The notes beneath the pieces were generated by a model. It did no database searches. It had not been told where the DNA came from and saw only the letters and a program-made list of their open reading frames with translations. Below, piece by piece: positions 61,770 through 64,000 of a stretch of DNA of 64,000 bases (position 1 is its first letter; every line of letters starts with the position of its first letter). The stretch is from the NCBI RefSeq assembly GCF_003062295.1, contig NZ_PYCN01000027.1:1-64000 (forward strand), in the 5' to 3' direction. The DNA comes from Bradyrhizobium algeriense (GTDB lineage Bacteria; Pseudomonadota; Alphaproteobacteria; Rhizobiales; Xanthobacteraceae). The position numbers and the translations under genes were made by a program.

Positions 61770-63025
61770 GGGAACAGGCCTCGCGTGTTCTTGGCAGCGC
61801 GGACCTTCTCCACCCCGATCGCCATCGCTGCGGTGCGATGCGGGATCTTGTCGGCATTGGCACGCTGCACCATGTTGTCAAAGGCGCGATCGAGGATGGC
61901 GTATTCGCGCCGCGTCACTTCCTCTTCCTCCCAGAACAATTGCTGTAAATCCTGCACCCATTCGAAGTAGCTGACCACGACGCCGCCGGAGTTGCAGAGA
62001 ATGTCGGGAATCAAAAACACTTCGCCCTGGCGCTTTTCCAGCACCAGATCGGCATCCGGCGTGGTCGGGCCGTTGGCGCCTTCGGCCAGCACGCGGCATT
62101 TGAGATTTTCCGCGACGCTGGCATCGATCACCCGCTCCATCGCCGCCGGCACCAGGACGTCGCAGGCCAGCGTCAGGATCTGTTCGGGGTCGAAAGTCAT
62201 CTGGTTGGAGAAGCCGGCGATGCTGCCATGCGTGCCCGCATGCCGCATCAGCGCGGGAATATCCAGCCCGGCCGGATCGTGCAGCGCGCCGGTGTGATCG
62301 CTGACCGCGATGATCTTCAACCCGTATTGATGCAGCTCCAGCGCGGCATAGGATCCGACATTGCCAAAGCCCTGGATCACGGCGGTCGCAGTGCCCGGAT
62401 TGATCGACAGCTCCTTCAGCACGCGCCTGGCAAGATAGGCGACGCCGCGCCCCGTTGCTTCGCGCCGGCCGAGCGTGCCGCCCGACGATACCGGCTTGCC
62501 GGTGACGATCTCGGTCACGGTGCGGCCCTGGTACATCGAATAAGTGTCCATGAACCAGGCCATCACCTGCTCATTGGTGCCCATGTCAGGCGCCATGACG
62601 TCGGTATGCGGGCCGACGAAGGGAATCATCTCCTGCATGTAGCGCCGCGACAGCGCTTCCAGTTCGCGCCTGGAGATGGTGGAGAGATCGACATTGACGC
62701 CGCCCTTGGCGCCGCCATAGGGCAGCCCGACGAGCGCGCATTTCCAGCTCATCCAGATCGCAAGGGCTGCGACCTCGCCGATGTCGACGGAGGGCGCGAA
62801 TCGCGTGCCGCCCTTGGTCGGGCCGAGCGTGAGGTGGTGCTGCACCCGGTAGCCTTCGAATACCGCGACCGTGCCGTCATCGCGGTGGATCGGACAGGAG
62901 ATTGTGATGGCCCGCTTCGGCATCAGGATTCGGTCGCGCTCGTCCATCGGGATTTCGAGATGGTTGGCGATGACGCCAAATTGGTTAACCGCCATGTCGA
63001 ACACCGGACCGGAATAAACGGTCAT
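61766..63025 (-). CDS. Glu/Leu/Phe/Val dehydrogenase family protein
   Basis: The 419-residue protein is of the glutamate dehydrogenase type. The N-terminal dimerisation/substrate domain has VQHHLTLGPTKGGTRFAPSV (substrate-site GGxR), LPYGGAKGGVNVDL (catalytic Lys in GGAKGG) and DVMAPDMGTNEQVMAW. The Rossmann part has TAVIQGFGNVGSYAALELHQ. CVLAEGANGPTTPDAD is the conserved second half. It converts amino acids to 2-oxoacids or back, most likely glutamate. The coupled VOC gene downstream overlaps it by 4 bases. Confidence 0.93.
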   Translation of the reverse strand: MTVYSGPVFDMAVNQFGVIANHLEIPMDERDRILMPKRAITISCPIHRDDGTVAVFEGYRVQHHLTLGPTKGGTRFAPSVDIGEVAALAIWMSWKCALVGLPYGGAKGGVNVDLSTISRRELEALSRRYMQEMIPFVGPHTDVMAPDMGTNEQVMAWFMDTYSMYQGRTVTEIVTGKPVSSGGTLGRREATGRGVAYLARRVLKELSINPGTATAVIQGFGNVGSYAALELHQYGLKIIAVSDHTGALHDPAGLDIPALMRHAGTHGSIAGFSNQMTFDPEQILTLACDVLVPAAMERVIDASVAENLKCRVLAEGANGPTTPDADLVLEKRQGEVFLIPDILCNSGGVVVSYFEWVQDLQQLFWEEEEVTRREYAILDRAFDNMVQRANADKIPHRTAAMAIGVEKVRAAKNTRGLFP

Positions 63026-63260
63026 CCTTGCCCCCCTTTTGTTGCACTGTCAGGAACCCCAGGCAGCGGTTCGCCGTTATCGGCGGATGCTGGCGATAGC
63101 CCCAAGGACTAGTCTAAGAACGGTCGTAGTCTCCTCATACTCCCATCTCAGGCTGCAAAGACGGCACGGTTGCGAATAATTTCAGCGAATGCATCCGATA
63201 ACCGGTGCTAATGTGTGCGCGCCGGGCCGGGACCACCCATCAGCTCATGACGGAAAACGA

Positions 63261-64000
63261 ATGCAGGCTCTCTTCATCGGACAGACCTATATCGATGTTA
63301 CCTTCATCACCGACCACATGCCGACCGGCGACGAAAAACATGTGGCCTCCGCCTATGCGGTGTCGTTTGGCGGCAACGCCGTCACCGCGGCGTTCTGCTG
63401 CGCCAAACTCGGCATCGTGCCCGACCTGATCGCAACGGTGGCGAACGACTGGCTCGGCCGCATGTTTCAGGACATGAGCGCGAAATACGGAATCTCGATC
63501 CATCCGCGCAAGGTCAATTCCTCCTCGCTGTCGTTCATCATGCCGAAAGACGGCAAACGCGCCATCGTGCGCTGCCGCGACGACGAGCACATCCATCCCT
63601 TCCCGATGTTGAACTTGAAGGGCTGCCGCGCGCTGCACATCGACGGCCACCAGCCGGACGCCGCAATCCATTATGCCAAGTTGTGCCGCGAAGACGGCAT
63701 CCTGACATCGCTCGATGGCGGCGGCCTGCGCACCAATACCCACGAGCTGCTGGAATTCATCGACGTCGCCATCGTTGCCGAACGGCTGTGCGAGCAGATG
63801 GACAAGACGCCGGACGCCATGCTCGACTATCTCAAGAGTCGCGGCTGCCGGGTCGGCGGCGTCACCATGGGCGAGCAAGGCCTGCTCTGGTATGACGAGA
63901 CTGGCGCGGTCCGCCGCCTGCCCGCGCTGCCGATCCCGCGCGACCGCGTGATCGACACCAATGGCGCAGGCGACGTTTTCCACGGCGCCTATGTCTATTC
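63261..64000 (+). CDS. PfkB-family sugar kinase, 3' end beyond the window
   Basis: The frame is open from ATG 63261 to the window end (246 codons visible). The N-terminus is MQALFIGQTYIDVTFI, the typical ribokinase-like first strand with substrate Gly motif VSFGGNAVTAAFCCAKLG. The PfkB signature 2 appears at the end: DTNGAGDVFHGAYVY with the catalytic Asp. The gene is divergent from the dehydrogenase, with a 235-bp spacer that should hold both promoters. The substrate cannot be told. Confidence 0.9.
   Translation, partial: MQALFIGQTYIDVTFITDHMPTGDEKHVASAYAVSFGGNAVTAAFCCAKLGIVPDLIATVANDWLGRMFQDMSAKYGISIHPRKVNSSSLSFIMPKDGKRAIVRCRDDEHIHPFPMLNLKGCRALHIDGHQPDAAIHYAKLCREDGILTSLDGGGLRTNTHELLEFIDVAIVAERLCEQMDKTPDAMLDYLKSRGCRVGGVTMGEQGLLWYDETGAVRRLPALPIPRDRVIDTNGAGDVFHGAYVY

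Overview
The window is a high-GC, gene-dense piece of an alphaproteobacterial chromosome, most likely Bradyrhizobium or a close relative in the Nitrobacteraceae. The pointers are a PaaX-led phenylacetate operon, a phasin and class III-type PHA synthase, DUF445 and DUF6489 proteins, and many short palindromic intergenic repeats of the kind that spell out pseudo-peptides such as VIASEAKQS when translated. No rRNA, tRNA, CRISPR array or prophage was seen. The only mobile-element trace is the first 96 bases, which look like the start of an IS701-type transposase.

Region 1 (about 0.1-8 kb, minus strand) is the aerobic phenylacetate pathway in the order paaX-paaA-paaB-paaC-paaD-paaE-paaI-paaK, followed by an MDR oxidoreductase. 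Region 2 (8-24 kb) holds lipid and carbon-storage genes: several alpha/beta hydrolases, DUF445, a phasin, a PhaE-like/PhaC/GNAT operon, a CYP102-type (P450-BM3-like) self-sufficient P450, an epoxide hydrolase directly followed by a WS/DGAT acyltransferase, a hydrolase/DUF6489 pair and a D-amino-acid-dehydrogenase-like flavoprotein.

Region 3 (24.6-38.6 kb, plus strand) is one long peptide-scavenging locus. A complete Dpp/Opp-type ABC importer is followed by a gamma-glutamyltransferase-fold hydrolase and a DUF1028 protein, then a second complete ABC importer. The GGT-like enzyme keeps its nucleophilic Thr but appears to have lost the residues that bind the gamma-glutamyl group, so it may be an amidase or acylase of different specificity. 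Region 4 (38.7-52 kb) has a CnbZ-like protein, a tetR-adaptor-RND efflux operon with a palindromic operator, a class I P450, a large LTXXQ-type periplasmic protein with a tandem duplication, a cytochrome c, an SGNH/MBOAT O-acylation pair and two small secreted cysteine proteins that are paralogues.

Region 5 (52.2-60.7 kb, minus strand) is a seven-gene operon: an NMT1/SsuA-type ABC importer with an enolase-superfamily enzyme, a Gfo/Idh/MocA oxidoreductase, a DUF993 TIM-barrel protein and a sugar-phosphate-isomerase-like protein. A TetR gene lies upstream. This is the best candidate for an undescribed catabolic pathway. Region 6 (60.9-64 kb) has a VOC gene with an apparent one-base frameshift, a Glu/Leu-type dehydrogenase and, divergently, a PfkB-type sugar kinase cut by the window end.

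Fourteen palindromic repeats of seven sequence families sit between genes throughout. Some lie inside operons, one is nested in another, and one supplies the stop codon of a gene. No database search was possible: family names rest on recognised motifs and remembered family sequences.
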